From DATHBD01 sp035296325 (GTDB lineage: Bacteria; Actinomycetota; Actinomycetes; Mycobacteriales; Micromonosporaceae): a stretch of DNA of 64,000 bases. The position numbers were made by a program, and so were the translations under genes. Location of the stretch: NCBI GenBank assembly GCA_035296325.1, contig DATHBD010000023.1, positions 322,928 through 386,927 of the forward strand. The letters are read 5' to 3'. The notes beneath the pieces were generated by a model that searched no databases, was not told the DNA's origin, and was given only the letters and a program-made list of their open reading frames with translations. This document shows, piece after piece, positions 23,802-32,020 of the stretch (positions are counted from its first letter, which is position 1; each line of letters begins with the position of its first letter).

Positions 23802-24770
23802 CTACGCGGCTGACCTGGAAGCCACAGCATCCGGAGTGCGGTCGGTGCCCGGGTCGGCGGCGCGGGTGCTGCGCAGGCTCCATACGATCGACACCGCGAT
23901 CGTCACGACGATGACGCCCAACGTGACCGGGATGGGCAGCTTGCCGATCGGGGTCTCGGACAGGACGAGCTTGACGCCGGCGAACGCGAGCAGGACGGCC
24001 AGGCCGTAGTGCAGGTACACGAAGCGGCGCAGCATCCCGGCGAGACAGAAGTACAGGCTGCGAAGACCGAGGATGGCGAACGCGTTGGCGGTCCACACGA
24101 TGAACGTACTGGTCGTGATGGCGAGAACCGCGGCGACCGAGTCGATCGCGAAGATCAGATCGGTGGCCTCCACGGCGATCAACACCACGAACAGCAGGGT
24201 CGCCACACGTTTGCCGTTCACGCGGGTGAAGAACCGGTCGCCGTGGTAGTTCGTGTCGGTGGGAACGATCCGGCGGACCAGGCGTACCACGAGGTTGCGG
24301 TCCGGGGAGGGCGGCTCGCCATGACGGAAGGCCATCGTGTAGCCGGTGTAGATAAGGAAGGCGCCGAACACGTAGGCGGTCCAGAAGAACGTCTCCAGCA
24401 GTTCGGCTCCGACGAAGATGAACACCAGCCGGAACAGCAGGGCGCCGATGACGCCCCAGAACAGAACCTTGTGTTGCACCGTGGCCGGGACGGCGAAGTA
24501 GGAGAAGATCAACGCGAGCACGAACACGTTGTCGATCGACAACGCTTTCTCGATCAGATAGCCGGCGTAGTAGGCGCCGGCCATGTCGCCGCCCTGCCAT
24601 GCCCACAGGATCACGCCGAACAGCAGCCCTGCGCAGATCCAGATGCCGGACCAGACTGCCGCTTCGCGGAAGCCGATCACGTGATTGTCGCGGTGCAGGA
24701 ACAGGTCGACGGCCAGCATTGCGGCGATCGCCAGCACCAGTACTGCCCAGACCAGCCATGAGACAGACAA
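23802..24770 (-). CDS. TerC-family membrane metal exporter under riboswitch control
   Basis: The 322-residue protein has about eight membrane helices and the TerC/Alx acidic motifs within the membrane: EKALSIDNVFVLALIF and VEATDLIFAIDSVAAVLAIT. TerC/Alx proteins are linked to tellurium resistance and, better supported, to manganese export or metal loading of exported proteins. The frame is open much further upstream, but the TTG at 24770 is chosen because it begins at the first helix (SVSWLVWAVLVLAIAA) and has AAAGG seven bases before it, inside the riboswitch expression platform. The C-terminal tail is short and charged. Confidence 0.9.
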   Translation of the reverse strand: MSVSWLVWAVLVLAIAAMLAVDLFLHRDNHVIGFREAAVWSGIWICAGLLFGVILWAWQGGDMAGAYYAGYLIEKALSIDNVFVLALIFSYFAVPATVQHKVLFWGVIGALLFRLVFIFVGAELLETFFWTAYVFGAFLIYTGYTMAFRHGEPPSPDRNLVVRLVRRIVPTDTNYHGDRFFTRVNGKRVATLLFVVLIAVEATDLIFAIDSVAAVLAITTSTFIVWTANAFAILGLRSLYFCLAGMLRRFVYLHYGLAVLLAFAGVKLVLSETPIGKLPIPVTLGVIVVTIAVSIVWSLRSTRAADPGTDRTPDAVASRSAA

Positions 24771-24771
24771 C

Positions 24772-24831
24772 GGGAGACCTTTCGACCAGCCGGGCCCGAT
24801 GCGGGCCGGCGTTGCTGGTCGAAGGTCTCCC
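24772..24831 (-). promoter_or_regulatory. Riboswitch expression platform sequestering the terC ribosome binding site
   Basis: The 3' aptamer strand GGGAGACCTTCGACCAGC (24831-24814) can pair over its whole length, with one bulged A, with GCTGGTCGAAAGGTCTCCC (24790-24772). The second arm contains the AAAGG ribosome binding site, ending one base before the TTG start. This hairpin and P1 of the aptamer are mutually exclusive, so the layout is a translational ON switch. Confidence 0.75.
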
Positions 24832-24926
24832 CGGGCCACCGCTCCGGTGGCTGCATCGCCGGAACCCGGATAGGCCGGGTCCGTACTGACGGCGCCGCGT
24901 CGAACGTCGGGTACTCCCCTTCGAAC
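24814..24926 (-). promoter_or_regulatory. yybP-ykoY (manganese) riboswitch aptamer
   Basis: Read on the minus strand, the leader of terC holds the two conserved blocks of this class: AAGGGGAGTAC (24922-24912) and GGGGAGACCTTCGACC (24832-24817), separated by about 80 bases with a GGACCCGGCC/GGGTTCC-type hairpin. P1 forms between TCGAAGG (24924-24918) and CCTTCGA (24825-24819), seven perfect pairs. The class senses Mn2+ and typically switches on terC/mntP-type exporters. Recognition is from motif memory, not a covariance search. Confidence 0.82.
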
Positions 24927-24985
24927 TAGGCTCAAGTATTCGCGAATTACAGTTCGTATGTCAAGTGCCGGCATCACCCCAACGT

Positions 24986-25045
24986 GCAACTGATGGTTGC
25001 GCGACTCCGATCCTCCAGCTACTGTCACGCGCAACCAAAGGTTGC
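24986..25045. promoter_or_regulatory. Two candidate ArsR operators
   Basis: GCAACTGATGGTTGC (24986-25000) and GCAACCAAAGGTTGC (25031-25045) are 15-base inverted repeats with the same arms (GCAAC(C) / GGTTGC), centres 45 bases apart. The second ends directly before the AGGAGG of the SRPBCC gene, so binding would block that operon; the first may also face the terC promoter. Confidence 0.65.
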
Positions 25046-25056
25046 AGGAGGGTGTT

Positions 25057-25518
25057 GTGGAACCGGGAACCGTCGAGCGCGAGATTTACATCGAGGCGTC
25101 GCCCGAGGTCGTCTTCGAGGTGGTGAGCAGTCCGGACCATCTCAAGCAGTGGTGGCCGGACGATGCCCGGTACGACCCGACGCCCGGGTCGGTGGGGGAG
25201 ATCCGCTTCGGTGACTGCAATGCCGGCGGGGTAGCGGTGGCGTTCACGGTTGTGGACGTGCAACCGCCGCGGACCTTCTCGTTCCGGTGGACGCACCCGG
25301 CCGACCAGGCCGCCGCAGAGGGAAACTCGCTGCTCGTCACGTTTGACCTGACGCCTGCGGGGGACGGCACGCTGCTCAAGATGACCGAGACCGGCTTCCG
25401 CGAGATGGGCTGGGAGATCGCCGTGCTGGAGCAGCAGTACCAGGAGCACGGCAACGGTTGGGACCTCTATCTGCGGCGACTGGCTCCGTATGTCGCGACG
25501 CTGCAGGTTCGGCCGTGA
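25057..25518 (+). CDS. SRPBCC (AHSA1-like) domain protein
   Basis: This 153-residue single-domain protein starts VEPGTVEREIYIEASPEVVFEVVSS and has the conserved HLKQWWPDDARYDPTPGSVGEIRFG, RTFSFRWTHP, LLVTFDLTP and GWDLYLRRLAPYV, all characteristic of AHSA1-type SRPBCC proteins. It binds an unknown hydrophobic ligand. The GTG at 25057 follows CAGGAGGG, better than the upstream ATG at 24997, which would run through an operator. The stop overlaps the following ArsR gene (GTGA), so they are coupled. Gene order is SRPBCC then ArsR, opposite to the pair at 4.1-4.9 kb. Confidence 0.87.
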   Translation: MEPGTVEREIYIEASPEVVFEVVSSPDHLKQWWPDDARYDPTPGSVGEIRFGDCNAGGVAVAFTVVDVQPPRTFSFRWTHPADQAAAEGNSLLVTFDLTPAGDGTLLKMTETGFREMGWEIAVLEQQYQEHGNGWDLYLRRLAPYVATLQVRP

Positions 25519-25865
25519 CCGCCGCGGTGGCTGAGAAGGTCGACGACGAGCTGTGGTCCGCGATCGGCGACCCGACCCGGCGTCGGATGCTCGACCTGCT
25601 GCTCGTCGAGGGCGACGGCACCGCGACCTCGCTGAGTCAGCAGATGTCGGTCACCCGTCAGGCGGTGGCCAAGCACCTCGGCGTGCTGGACCGGGTCGGT
25701 CTGGTCCAGGCCACGCCGGCAGGCCGGGAGAAGCGGTACCGGGTCGACGATGCCCAGATCGCCCGCGCGGTGGCCCAGCTGTCGTCGGTCGGGTCGGCAT
25801 GGGACGCCCGGCTGCAGCGGATCAGGCGCATCGCCGAGGCGATTCAGCGCACACAGCAGGAGTGA
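25515..25865 (+). CDS. ArsR-family transcriptional regulator
   Basis: The 116-residue winged-helix protein shows LWSAIGDPTRRRMLDLLL, SLSQQMSVTRQAVAKHLGVLDRVGLVQ and the wing REKRYRVDD. There are no metal-binding cysteines. It likely represses its own operon through the twin GCAAC...GGTTGC sites upstream of the SRPBCC gene. The stop of this gene and that of the convergent gene at 25876 form the two arms of a weak 7-bp hairpin (GGAGTGA / TCACTCC). Confidence 0.88.
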   Translation: MTAAVAEKVDDELWSAIGDPTRRRMLDLLLVEGDGTATSLSQQMSVTRQAVAKHLGVLDRVGLVQATPAGREKRYRVDDAQIARAVAQLSSVGSAWDARLQRIRRIAEAIQRTQQE

Positions 25866-25875
25866 AGACGAGTGG

Positions 25876-26502
25876 TCACTCCGGGTCCTCACGGCGATTC
25901 AGGTGCTCCAGCAGTGGTCGCCACTTGTCATCCAGGAAATCGTCCGGGTCTGCCGACGGCGTCGGCGTCAATGCGAGGGAACCTTCGGCGACGGGGAACA
26001 CGCCAGCTGAGGCAAGCCAATCCGCATCGAACAGTGCCCGGTGGCCGATCAGGTGGGATACCGCTTGAGCGGCGGTGTGCATTTCGTACTCGGAATTCGG
26101 ATCGTCCTTGTTATCGCAGCACAACCGCACCTCGGCAACGGCTGCGGCGCGCAGCAGGTCCCCGTCCTCAACTTTGAAGTCGGCCTGAATGAAAACCGCC
26201 ACGCGTTCGCCTGTGGTCGGCAACTCCGGATCCTCCTCGACGCCGTCCTTCTCGTCGAGGTAGTCCTCGAATGTGTCAACTCCCAGCGGGATGTCCTCTC
26301 CCACGTCGCTCACCGCGTTGCCATATCGATCCAAGGCCTTCGTGAGAGCTCTCGCGGCGGCGGGGCGGTCACTACTTTCCGCGGCCACCGCCCTGGCATG
26401 GGAGAGAACAGCGTCAGCCACCGCTGCTGCCGCTTCGAGGAGTTGTTGCGTCACGCCCACCAGTGTCACAGACAGACCCGTTGCTGCCTCGGATTCGGCC
26501 AA
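25876..26502 (-). CDS. Hypothetical protein, acidic
   Basis: About 208 residues from a TTG at 26502; GTG codons at 26469, 26460 or 26454 are alternatives and I cannot decide. The N-terminal half is helical and Ala-rich (QQLLEAAAAVADAVLSHARAVA, AARALTKALDRYGNAV), and the second half is acidic with mixed strands (ERVAVFIQADFKVEDGDLL, AEVRLCCDNKDDPNSEYEM, PDDFLDDKWRPLLEHLNRREDPE). No signal peptide or membrane helix. Not a family I recognise. It sits inside the segment bounded by the two inverted CBM2 genes. Confidence 0.6.
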   Translation of the reverse strand: MAESEAATGLSVTLVGVTQQLLEAAAAVADAVLSHARAVAAESSDRPAAARALTKALDRYGNAVSDVGEDIPLGVDTFEDYLDEKDGVEEDPELPTTGERVAVFIQADFKVEDGDLLRAAAVAEVRLCCDNKDDPNSEYEMHTAAQAVSHLIGHRALFDADWLASAGVFPVAEGSLALTPTPSADPDDFLDDKWRPLLEHLNRREDPE

Positions 26503-26699
26503 CGACCGGCAGTCGGCGATCGAGGTAGTGGGCGCTCTGGATCGCGCGATTGGCCGTGGGCATCCGGGTGTTCGTGCTGAAGTTGGAGTGCGGGAAAGCG
26601 AGGCGGAGGAGCAGGGGCCGACCGGTCAATGTGTCGCCTCAGGCGGTGGCCTGGGCCTGCCCGATGGGGCACTATGGACGCCGAACGCTGCCGCGAATA

Positions 26700-27854
26700 G
26701 GCAGTCATCCGCGACAATGTTGTGGACGACGGCCACTGCGATCGCCCTCGCGCCCGGCCCGCACACGAGGATGAGGTGGCGGCATGCTGACCTTTAACAT
26801 CCCGACCAGGATCCCGGCCGGGTCCTCCCGTCGACGTCGATGGATCCTCGTGCCGATGCTCGCCGCCTTGGTGGCGGTCACCCTGGCGTCACCGGCCGGC
26901 GCCACGGCGTCCGACGCCGTTGCGCCCACCACACCCGGGCCACTGGAGGTTACGGAGCTCACCACGACCTCGGTGACGCTGCGCTGGGCGGCGTCGGTCG
27001 ACGATGTCGCCGTGATCGGGTACCAGGTGCGCCAGGGATTCGAGGACACCGGTCAGACGCGGCTGACCGCGACCAACTCCATCACCATCACCGGCCTGAT
27101 GCGGGCGCGGACCTACGGGTTCGTGGTCCGCGCCTACGACGCCGCCGGGAACTTCTCGGGGGACACGAGCTGGTTGCAGGTGACGATGGAGCCTGGGGAC
27201 CATGCACCACCGACCGCGCCCGGCGCACCGGTGGCGTCCAGCATCAGCGCCACCTCGCTGATCCTGTCCTGGCTGCCATCCACAGACGACGGTTATGTCG
27301 AGTTCTACCGGGTGTTCGGTGTGGTGGGGGGCGAACTCGTCCGGGTGATGCCGAGTCCGCCGCGACCGAACATGTTCGGTAACCGGCTCAGCTGGCTGAT
27401 CTTGTACTTGGCGCCGGAGACGACGTACACCTTCGTGTTGCAGGCCGTGGACGAGGTAGGCAGGGTCTCTCCGCTGTCGCCTCCGGTCACGGTCACCACC
27501 GCCGCGGCCGTGCCGTCGTGCGTGGTGGACTACCGCGTCACCCGTTCTTGGCCAGGCGGGTTCCAGGCTGCCGTCCGGGTTACCAACACCACGGCGCAGC
27601 CGGTCTCCACCTGGCAGCTGGGTTGGCTCTTCCCGAGCGGCCAGACGGTGCGCCATCTGTGGAGCGGCGTGCTCCACGGGCAGGTTGCCGGGTTGGTCAC
27701 CGTTCGCAATGAAGCCTGGAATGCCACCATCGCGCCTGGTGGGTCCGTCGAGGTCGGCTTCGTTGGTACCCGGAACACCGCCAACGCGGCACCGCAGGAC
27801 TTCACCCTCGATGGCAAGTGGTGCGGGGCGCTGCCGATCCCTCCGCCGAGCTGA
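26700..27854 (+). repeat. Inverted duplication, right copy
   Basis: Counterpart of 22527-23690 in the opposite orientation; similarity begins about 85 bases before the start codon (CATCCGCGACAATG, GACGACGGCCACTGC) and continues through the gene. Confidence 0.7.
26784..27854 (+). CDS. Secreted FnIII-FnIII-CBM2 protein (copy 2)
   Basis: The 356-residue product has the same layout as the protein at 22527: signal peptide (WILVPMLAALVAVTLASPAGA), FnIII modules with SVTLRWAASVDDVAVIGYQV and ETTYTFVLQAVDEVGRVSP, and a CBM2 (CVVDYRVTRSWPGGFQAAVRVTN ... FTLDGKWC) with solvent-exposed Trp residues. There is no catalytic domain. The two copies are near-identical in length but differ by many substitutions, so the duplication is not very recent. 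ATG 26784 with GAGGTGGCGGC upstream, as in copy 1. It may act as an accessory cellulose- or xylan-binding protein. Confidence 0.88.
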   Translation: MLTFNIPTRIPAGSSRRRRWILVPMLAALVAVTLASPAGATASDAVAPTTPGPLEVTELTTTSVTLRWAASVDDVAVIGYQVRQGFEDTGQTRLTATNSITITGLMRARTYGFVVRAYDAAGNFSGDTSWLQVTMEPGDHAPPTAPGAPVASSISATSLILSWLPSTDDGYVEFYRVFGVVGGELVRVMPSPPRPNMFGNRLSWLILYLAPETTYTFVLQAVDEVGRVSPLSPPVTVTTAAAVPSCVVDYRVTRSWPGGFQAAVRVTNTTAQPVSTWQLGWLFPSGQTVRHLWSGVLHGQVAGLVTVRNEAWNATIAPGGSVEVGFVGTRNTANAAPQDFTLDGKWCGALPIPPPS

Positions 27855-28067
27855 TCCGCTACCGGCTCGGCAGTACGAGCGCGAGCTCGGACCTCGAGGT
27901 GATGTTGAACTTTACCTGCGCGGCCCCGAAGGGCTGGCCCTCGAGTGCCACCGCTGAGCCGGTTCGAGGGGTTCAGGTGACCGTCCCTCCCGGTACGCCC
28001 GGGGGAGTACGGCGGATGTCTCCCGGTGGCGGACGCCCGATCGGATCTGTTGCGGAAAGCTGGCGAC

Positions 28068-28616
28068 ATGACTGTTGCAGCTACTACGCGTCCGCCGGCC
28101 CGGACCGGCTCGTGGCGGCTCGCGGGGCGTACCCGCAAGGCGGTGCTGGTCACCCACATCATGGCGGCCGGCGTCTGGATCGGGCTCGACGTCGCGATGG
28201 CCGTGCTGGTGTTCACCGCCCTCGGCACGCAGGACCGGGGGACGGAAGCGTTCGCGCTGCAGGCATTGCAGCTGGTGACCGTCTGGCCGATGCTCGCCGC
28301 CGGCCTGCTCTCGCTTGTCACCGGGATCGTGTTGGGGCTGGGAGGTCGGTACGGCCTCGTTCGCTACTGGTGGGTCGCGATCAAGCTGGCACTCAACATC
28401 GTGCTGTGCGTGCTCATCGCATTTGCACTGCGCGGCGGCGTGGAGGAGGCGGCGGAAGCGGGACGTGACATGGCAGCGGGGGCGGACGCCGTCTGGAACT
28501 CCCGTGACCTGGTGTTTCCGCCGATCGTCTCCTCGGTGGCGCTGGTCCTGGCGTTCGTGCTGTCGGTGTTCAAACCGTGGGGGCGGGTTCGCCGCGCCGC
28601 GACGCGGCCGCAATGA
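28068..28616 (+). CDS. Integral membrane protein, four helices
   Basis: The 182-residue product has hydrophobic segments AVLVTHIMAAGVWIGLDVAMAVLVF, LVTVWPMLAAGLLSLVTGIVLGLG, WVAIKLALNIVLCVLIAFAL and IVSSVALVLAFVLSVFKPWG. The His in the first helix and the overall layout recall DUF2269/CopD-like membrane proteins. ATG 28068 has GGAAAG upstream; an earlier ATG at 28026 is less likely. Function unknown. The ~210 bases between it and the CBM2 gene show nothing clear. Confidence 0.7.
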   Translation: MTVAATTRPPARTGSWRLAGRTRKAVLVTHIMAAGVWIGLDVAMAVLVFTALGTQDRGTEAFALQALQLVTVWPMLAAGLLSLVTGIVLGLGGRYGLVRYWWVAIKLALNIVLCVLIAFALRGGVEEAAEAGRDMAAGADAVWNSRDLVFPPIVSSVALVLAFVLSVFKPWGRVRRAATRPQ

Positions 28617-28771
28617 CGGGCACGAACCGTCATCGCGCGCCGAATGGCGCGAGGGTGGCGAGCCGGCCCGCGGTGTCGCAGCGTGGTGATGACCGCACAC
28701 CCACGCGTTCCAGTTCGGGCCGAACTTCGGATCACCGTCGGCACGAGCGATCCGGCCGGAAGGTCCGCTCG

Positions 28772-29959
28772 TCAGTGTGTGGGTCCGGCGGCGGTGGGCC
28801 GTCCGGCGAAGTGCGGGGTCAGCGTGTTGTCGACCAGGGCGAAGGCGGAGGCGATCGCCATGTGCATGTCCAGGTACTTGTAGGTGCCCAGCCGTCCGCC
28901 GAACAGCACGCGCGGTTCGTTGCGGGCCCGTTCGCGGTACCGGGCCAGGCGGTCACGGTCACTCGCGGCGTTGACCGGATAGTACGGTTCGTCACCGGGC
29001 TGCGCGGCACGTGAGTACTCCCGCACGATGACGGTGCGGTCCTCGGGATAGGCGCGCTCCGGGTGGAAGTGGCGGAACTCGTGGATCCGGGTCCAGGGCA
29101 CCGACTCGTCGGCGTAGTTCATGACGGGGGTGCCTTGGAAATCGCCAATGGGCAGGACCTCCTGCTCCAGATCAAGCGTGCGCCAGTTCAGCGGCCCATC
29201 GGCGTATTCGAAGTACCGGTCCAGCGGCCCGGTGTAGACGATCGGCACATCGGCGGGCAGGTCGTCGCGCACGTCGAAGAAGTCGGTGTCCAGCCGCACG
29301 TCGATCAAGGGGTGCTCGGCCATCCGCAGCAACCACGCGTCGTACCCGTCGACAGGCAGGCCCTCGTACGTGTCCTGGAAGTAGCGGTTGTTGTACGTGT
29401 ACCGGACCGGCAGCCGAGCGATCACGTCGGCGCCGAGGTCGCGCGGGTCGGTCTGCCACTGCTTCTGGGTGTACCCCTGAACGAACGCCTCGTACAGCGG
29501 CCGGCCGATCAGCGAGATCGCCTTCTCCTCCAGATTGGCGGCTGTGCCCTCAGCGACCTCCGCAGCCTGTTCCCGGACGAGTTCCCTGGCCTGTGTGGGG
29601 CTGAGATGCCGACCGAAAAACTGGTTGATCGTGCCCAGGTTGATCGGCAGGGGGTACACGTTGTCCTTGAACACCGAGTACACGCGGTGCTGGTAATCGG
29701 TGAACGCGGTGAAGCGGTTGACGTACTCCCAGACCCGCTCGTTGGAGGTGTGGAACAGGTGAGCGCCGTAGCTGTGTACCTCGATGCCGGTGGTCGGTTC
29801 CCGTTCCGACCACGCGTTCCCACCGATGTGGCTGCGGCGTTCCAAGACGAGCACCCGTCGCCCGTGCTCCCGGGCGACCCGCTCGGCGACCGTCAGGCCG
29901 AAGAACCCGGAGCCAACCACGATCAGTTCGTACGGCGCGTCGCACGCGTGTTCCGACAT
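28772..29959 (-). CDS. glf: UDP-galactopyranose mutase
   Basis: The 395-residue flavoenzyme interconverts UDP-galactopyranose and UDP-galactofuranose, supplying galactofuranose for cell-envelope glycans. The FAD-binding Rossmann motif IVVGSGFFGLTVAERVA with VLERRSHIGGNAWSE is N-terminal; YGAHLFHTSNERVWEYVNRF, the substrate loop region QGYTQKQWQTDPRDLGADVIARLPVRY, and FGGRLGTYKYLDMHMAI at the C-terminus are all typical. Length is normal for the family. It stands alone, with no galactofuranosyl transferase in the window. ATG 29959. Confidence 0.95.
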   Translation of the reverse strand: MSEHACDAPYELIVVGSGFFGLTVAERVAREHGRRVLVLERRSHIGGNAWSEREPTTGIEVHSYGAHLFHTSNERVWEYVNRFTAFTDYQHRVYSVFKDNVYPLPINLGTINQFFGRHLSPTQARELVREQAAEVAEGTAANLEEKAISLIGRPLYEAFVQGYTQKQWQTDPRDLGADVIARLPVRYTYNNRYFQDTYEGLPVDGYDAWLLRMAEHPLIDVRLDTDFFDVRDDLPADVPIVYTGPLDRYFEYADGPLNWRTLDLEQEVLPIGDFQGTPVMNYADESVPWTRIHEFRHFHPERAYPEDRTVIVREYSRAAQPGDEPYYPVNAASDRDRLARYRERARNEPRVLFGGRLGTYKYLDMHMAIASAFALVDNTLTPHFAGRPTAAGPTH

Positions 29960-30435
29960 TCAAATCCCCTCGCCAGCGGATGCTCGGGCACGCCAGGCGT
30001 ACGCGAGCCTGGCCGCCTGCTACCCCGGCCCGACACCCGCAAACGGTGAAAAGCCAGGCGGTTGGCACACAGTACCGTCGTAGGCACAGTCCGTCGGGGT
30101 CCGCCATCCGACGGGACAGGCCCGGCCCGGCATCGGCACGCCGCTCCGGGACCGGACGTTTCGCACGGTAAATCACGGCAGGTGCCGGTGTTCACGGCGC
30201 GATGTCGTAGGACGCCAACCGCACACTTCGTGACGTCGCCAGCGGGGAAAGCGGGACGATCGTCACGGCCTCGACTACGGGCATCAGCCCATCTTGCGCT
30301 ATCGGGGGACAGATCGGCTGCGCCGCGCGGGACTCGTGTGGCTTTCGTGCGGACGGAACTCTCGCCACGTACGTCATTGACGCACAACGATATTATGGGA
30401 CAACCCGAGGCAGCCACAGTTGCTAACCTCCGAAG
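29960..30435. other. 476-base divergent intergenic region
   Basis: No gene recognised. It must carry the glf promoter (leftward) and that of the gene at 30436. An unusually AT-rich TATTAT at 30391-30396 and TTGACG at 30377-30382 stand out but are too close together to form one promoter. Confidence 0.35.
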
Positions 30436-31374
30436 GTGGCAGACGGGGACTATGAACGAGCCGGCCCCCAGGCAGGGCCGGGCACCGGCGGCTATCCGGG
30501 GCCTCACGGACAGAGTCCGGTGGGCCCTCAGGACCCTGCATCGCAGTGGCCAATCCCGGCGGCCACCGGCGTGCCCCCTCAGAACGTGCCCCCGCAGACC
30601 GTGGCCGGGCGGCGCAGTCGACGTTGGATCTGGATCACCGTGGCCGTCGTCGCCTGCATCGTCGTTTCACTGGTGGCCACCGCCGGCCTGGTGACGTGGC
30701 GGGCCGTAGATCACACCCGCAGACACCAGTTCGAGAGTTTCGGTCCGAGCGGCCATGGTCCGCTCAAGCTGGGAATGTCCAGGGACGCCGCACTGGCGAC
30801 GGGAGTGCCGTCCCCGACGGTGACGGCGATGCGGGAGGAATGCGCGGATCACGTGCGGCGGACCGGCCCTCAACCCGACGCGGCGATGCTCACGGCCACC
30901 GAGGAAGCACTGAAGGCGTACGAGCGGGCAGCCAAGGCCGCCGAGGATGCCGAAGCCGCGGCCGGTGCAACGCTCGGCAACGGCGCGACGATTGAGGAAC
31001 TCCAGGCAAAGCTGCAGCGCATGAAGGCGTCCTTGGAGGCCACGCAGGCCAAGGGCGTCGCTCTGGATGAGTTGCTGCGGCTGGGGAAGGAGCGCATGTT
31101 GGCGCTGCGGGCCAACGGAGCGCTGACGTTCAACGCCCGAGGCGAACTGGTCCGAATCTATGCGCCTCCAGGCGCCCGCACCCCCAAAGGTGTCAGCGTC
31201 GGCTCCAGCGACATGGACCTGCAACGCGCCTATGGCAGTGAGCTGTCGGACAAGGGCGGCTTCTACACTATGCGGGCATCGTCGCAACGGGCCGACTACC
31301 GGTACCAGTTCGGGGTTGACGAGGGCAAGGTGAGCTGGATGGCCCTACTGGACCGCGACGACATTTGCGCCTGA
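30436..31374 (+). CDS. Single-pass membrane protein with extracytoplasmic coiled coil
   Basis: The 312-residue product has a Pro/Gly-rich cytoplasmic N-terminus (1-58), a basic stretch RRSRRW, one membrane helix (about 64-88, IWITVAVVACIVVSLVATAGLVTW), and an extracytoplasmic part. The latter includes a helical, coiled-coil-like region (about 150-225: ALKAYERAAKAAEDAEAA, IEELQAKLQRMKASLEATQ) and a C-terminal domain repeating the GMSRDAALA / SSDMDLQRAYGSEL pattern seen in proteins that carry SmpA/BLIP-like repeats. GTG 30436; GAAG precedes. Function unknown. Confidence 0.7.
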   Translation: MADGDYERAGPQAGPGTGGYPGPHGQSPVGPQDPASQWPIPAATGVPPQNVPPQTVAGRRSRRWIWITVAVVACIVVSLVATAGLVTWRAVDHTRRHQFESFGPSGHGPLKLGMSRDAALATGVPSPTVTAMREECADHVRRTGPQPDAAMLTATEEALKAYERAAKAAEDAEAAAGATLGNGATIEELQAKLQRMKASLEATQAKGVALDELLRLGKERMLALRANGALTFNARGELVRIYAPPGARTPKGVSVGSSDMDLQRAYGSELSDKGGFYTMRASSQRADYRYQFGVDEGKVSWMALLDRDDICA

Positions 31375-31496
31375 GACAACAGTCCGTCTCACCGGGCCGG
31401 CCCAGTCACCGGCTGCACCCGCGGCTCGGGGCGTCGCCGGAGCACCCCAGTGACATCCTGGCAACTGCCCACCGGCACTGCAGGCAGGAGGACCAC

Positions 31497-31850
31497 GTGC
31501 GCGCCGTACGCATCACGGCCAACCTTCGAGTGGCCGACATCGAGGAGGCGAAAAGTTTCTACGCCGACTACCTCGGGCTCACCTCCGAGGAGTTCAACAT
31601 GGGTTGGGTGGCCCGCTATACCGCGCCCGACACCGGGGCGAACGTCCAGCTCGTGACCAGGGACGCATCCGCGCCACAGGATTCGGTCATCTCCGTCCAC
31701 ACGGGCGACGTCGACGGCGCTTATGAGGAGGCGCAGAAACTCGGCTACGAGATCGTGCATCCGATCACCACCGAACCGTGGGGTGTGCGCCGGTTCCTTG
31801 TTCGAGCACCGGACGGCAACGTCATCAACATCGTCGCCCACCGGGGCTGA
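31497..31850 (+). CDS. VOC-family (glyoxalase/bleomycin-resistance-like) protein
   Basis: This 117-residue single VOC module has two beta-alpha-beta-beta-beta units: VRITANLRVADIEEAKSFYADYLGL and SVISVHTGDVDGAYEEAQKLGYEIV, ending DGNVINIVAHRG. Metal-ligand positions are not obvious. GTG 31497 follows GGCAGGAGGA. Members include glyoxalases, dioxygenases and antibiotic-binding proteins; the substrate is unknown. Confidence 0.83.
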   Translation: MRAVRITANLRVADIEEAKSFYADYLGLTSEEFNMGWVARYTAPDTGANVQLVTRDASAPQDSVISVHTGDVDGAYEEAQKLGYEIVHPITTEPWGVRRFLVRAPDGNVINIVAHRG

Positions 31851-32020
31851 TGCAGCGCAACGAGCTGACCTGCGATCCGCTATGTCAGCACGGAAGGAAG
31901 TTCGTGTTCGCCGCGTACGTAACGATCAACATTCTCGCTTCGTGGTGAACTTGGCTTACCACGGCATTTGGTGATCCGGCGTCGCATCCCTTGCCGAGCG
32001 CCGGCGACTGACGGTCACTC

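Noticed and set aside
24771..25034. N-terminal 88-residue extension of the TerC frame
   Set aside because: It lies entirely within the riboswitch and divergent promoter; its translation is not protein-like, and the TTG at 24770 has a proper ribosome binding site at the first membrane helix.
27845..27871. 7-bp hairpin (GCCGAGC / GCTCGGC) at the end of the second CBM2 gene
   Set aside because: Short stem and 13-base loop; could arise by chance in this composition.
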